Below, piece after piece: positions 6,342-7,337 of a stretch of 7,337 bases of DNA. The DNA is from Melioribacter roseus (GTDB lineage Bacteria; Bacteroidota; Ignavibacteria; Ignavibacteriales; Melioribacteraceae). Made by a program: the position numbers and the translations under genes. The notes under the pieces were generated by a model that made no database searches, was not told the origin of the DNA, and saw only the letters and a list, made by a program, of their open reading frames with translations. Each line of letters begins with the position of its first letter. Positions within the stretch are counted from its first letter, which is position 1. The stretch is from positions 1 to 7,337 of the forward strand of contig DYHC01000098.1 in NCBI GenBank assembly GCA_020724325.1. The letters run 5' to 3'.

Positions 6342-7337
6342 TTAATATTTATATTTGAGCCACTTAATAACTTCTGACCATTTAGGTTTTTTACCGGTTC
6401 TCAAAATTCCAATTCGATAAATTTTGCCAGCCAGCGGAAAGATTACCAATAATGAAACTAAACTTATAACGAGCGAGAAAACAAGCTGGAAGATAGGAAC
6501 TTCTGCTATAGTCATTCTTGCCGGCATTACTATAATGTTAGCAAACGGAACAAAGGAAGATATTTTTGCAATTACGCTATTAGGATTATCAATCATAGAG
6601 AAAGCTATGAAGAAAGGAATTATTATAAGAAGCATTACAGGCCATAAACCTGATTGAGCATCCTGCGGATTATCGAATATAGCGCCAACTGTTGCGAACA
6701 AACCAAGAAATATTACCAGTCCCAAAAAGAAATTTAGAAGGAAATAAATTACTTGAAAAGTAGTAAGACTAATTGATACTTCCGGAGGAAGCATAAACCA
6801 TGTAGTTGATGCAGCCATTACAACCGGAGTTAGCCATATTGTCATTTGCAGCAATCCTGTTACGCCGGAACCTAATATTTTGCCGATCATCAGCTCTTTA
6901 GAACTAACCGATGATAATATTACTTCTACAATTCTGCTGGACTTTTCTTCGATGACCGACTGCATTATCATTTGTCCCATCATCAATAAACTGATGTAGA
7001 GAAGAAAAGTAAAAAGGTAGGTTAATATTAAGCTGCCGTAACCGGCTTCGGCAAATCCTTCTTCCTTAGAAACTTTAAATCCCGCAACATCAAGCCCTTG
7101 TCTGGCAAAATTTAATTCCTCTGCGGTAAGAGCGCGGTTGGTAAAATAAGTATCGATCAACACTTTATTTATTGGTCTAGATAACATCTCCGATAGACGC
7201 CGGTTTTGAGGTGTCTTGGAATAATACTCAACTTTTTTATCCTTCAAAGCAGAGATTGGAACATACAGTACTCCAGTTATTTTTTCATCAAGAATTTCTT
7301 GTTTCTTGCTTGTTAAAAAGTTTTTAAAATCTTCCTT
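6342..7337 (-). CDS. ABC-2 type transporter permease, NatB-like (5' end outside window)
   Basis: Membrane subunit of an ABC exporter; the ATPase partner would be encoded outside the window. The frame is open to the right edge, so the TTG at 7247 is internal and 331 residues are present, perhaps three quarters of the usual length. Numbering from the edge, residues 1-95 are the end of the large extracytoplasmic domain, including TGVLYVPISALKDKKVEYYS, a stretch typical of this family. Five membrane segments follow at about 101-122, 155-182, 195-222, 229-249 and 282-305, then a basic tail rich in Lys. The family signature lies after the first of these: EEKSSRIVEVILSSVSSKEL followed by MIGKILG (130-156). 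The missing first helix would be upstream. NatA/NatB-type systems export sodium or other solutes, but many relatives have unknown cargo, so the substrate is left open. The stop lies 7 bp from the inverted repeat arm at 6319-6334. Confidence 0.92.
   Translation of the reverse strand, partial: KEDFKNFLTSKKQEILDEKITGVLYVPISALKDKKVEYYSKTPQNRRLSEMLSRPINKVLIDTYFTNRALTAEELNFARQGLDVAGFKVSKEEGFAEAGYGSLILTYLFTFLLYISLLMMGQMIMQSVIEEKSSRIVEVILSSVSSKELMIGKILGSGVTGLLQMTIWLTPVVMAASTTWFMLPPEVSISLTTFQVIYFLLNFFLGLVIFLGLFATVGAIFDNPQDAQSGLWPVMLLIIIPFFIAFSMIDNPNSVIAKISSFVPFANIIVMPARMTIAEVPIFQLVFSLVISLVSLLVIFPLAGKIYRIGILRTGKKPKWSEVIKWLKYKY

Noticed and set aside
6424..6657. 77-codon open frame on the plus strand with hydrophobic runs
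   Set aside because: Antisense to the permease; its hydrophobic stretches are what the complement of membrane-helix codons can give.

Overview
The window looks like an AT-rich chromosomal segment from the Bacteroidota/Chlorobiota/Ignavibacteriota side of the bacterial tree. This placement is an inference. It rests on the near absence of Shine-Dalgarno sequences before the starts, on candidate promoters of the Bacteroidota type (-7 box TAnnTTTG with a TTTG-like -33 box), and on the style of the proteins (multi-PAS histidine kinase, a CGGCWC-type GNAT, a TlpA/ResA-like thioredoxin). No rRNA, tRNA, CRISPR array, phage gene or transposase was found.

Left part (1-3473, plus strand): a tight three-gene cluster. 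It starts with the 3' part of a membrane-bound sensor histidine kinase with three PAS domains, whose 5' end lies outside the window. A GNAT-family acetyltransferase follows after 1 nt, and an exported thioredoxin-fold protein after 2 nt. The three are probably co-transcribed and the first two translationally coupled. The cluster meets the next gene tail to tail across 43 nt.

Middle part (3517-6080, minus strand, read right to left): a small uncharacterised protein, then a SAM-dependent O-methyltransferase of the dimerising winged-helix class, then 24 nt later an unrecognised 382-residue putative lipoprotein. The lipoprotein seems to contain an internally duplicated module and a winged-helix-like stretch resembling the N-terminal domain of the adjacent methyltransferase.

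Right part: a 261-bp gene-free stretch (6081-6341), then the 3' part of an ABC-2/NatB-type permease on the minus strand, running off the right edge.

The gene-free stretch is the most unusual part of the window. It holds a 120-bp MITE-like element (6200-6319; 15/16-bp terminal inverted repeats, possible TTTT target duplication) that appears to have inserted into one arm of an older inverted repeat (6092-6107 / 6319-6334). Removing the 120-bp element and one TTTT lengthens the older repeat to 20 bp with one mismatch. The left arm overlaps a good Bacteroidota-type promoter for the small gene at 5760-6080, and an imperfect 35-bp palindrome lies over its -33 box. The arrangement could be nested miniature elements carrying a promoter, or a present or former invertible promoter segment; the sequence alone does not decide.
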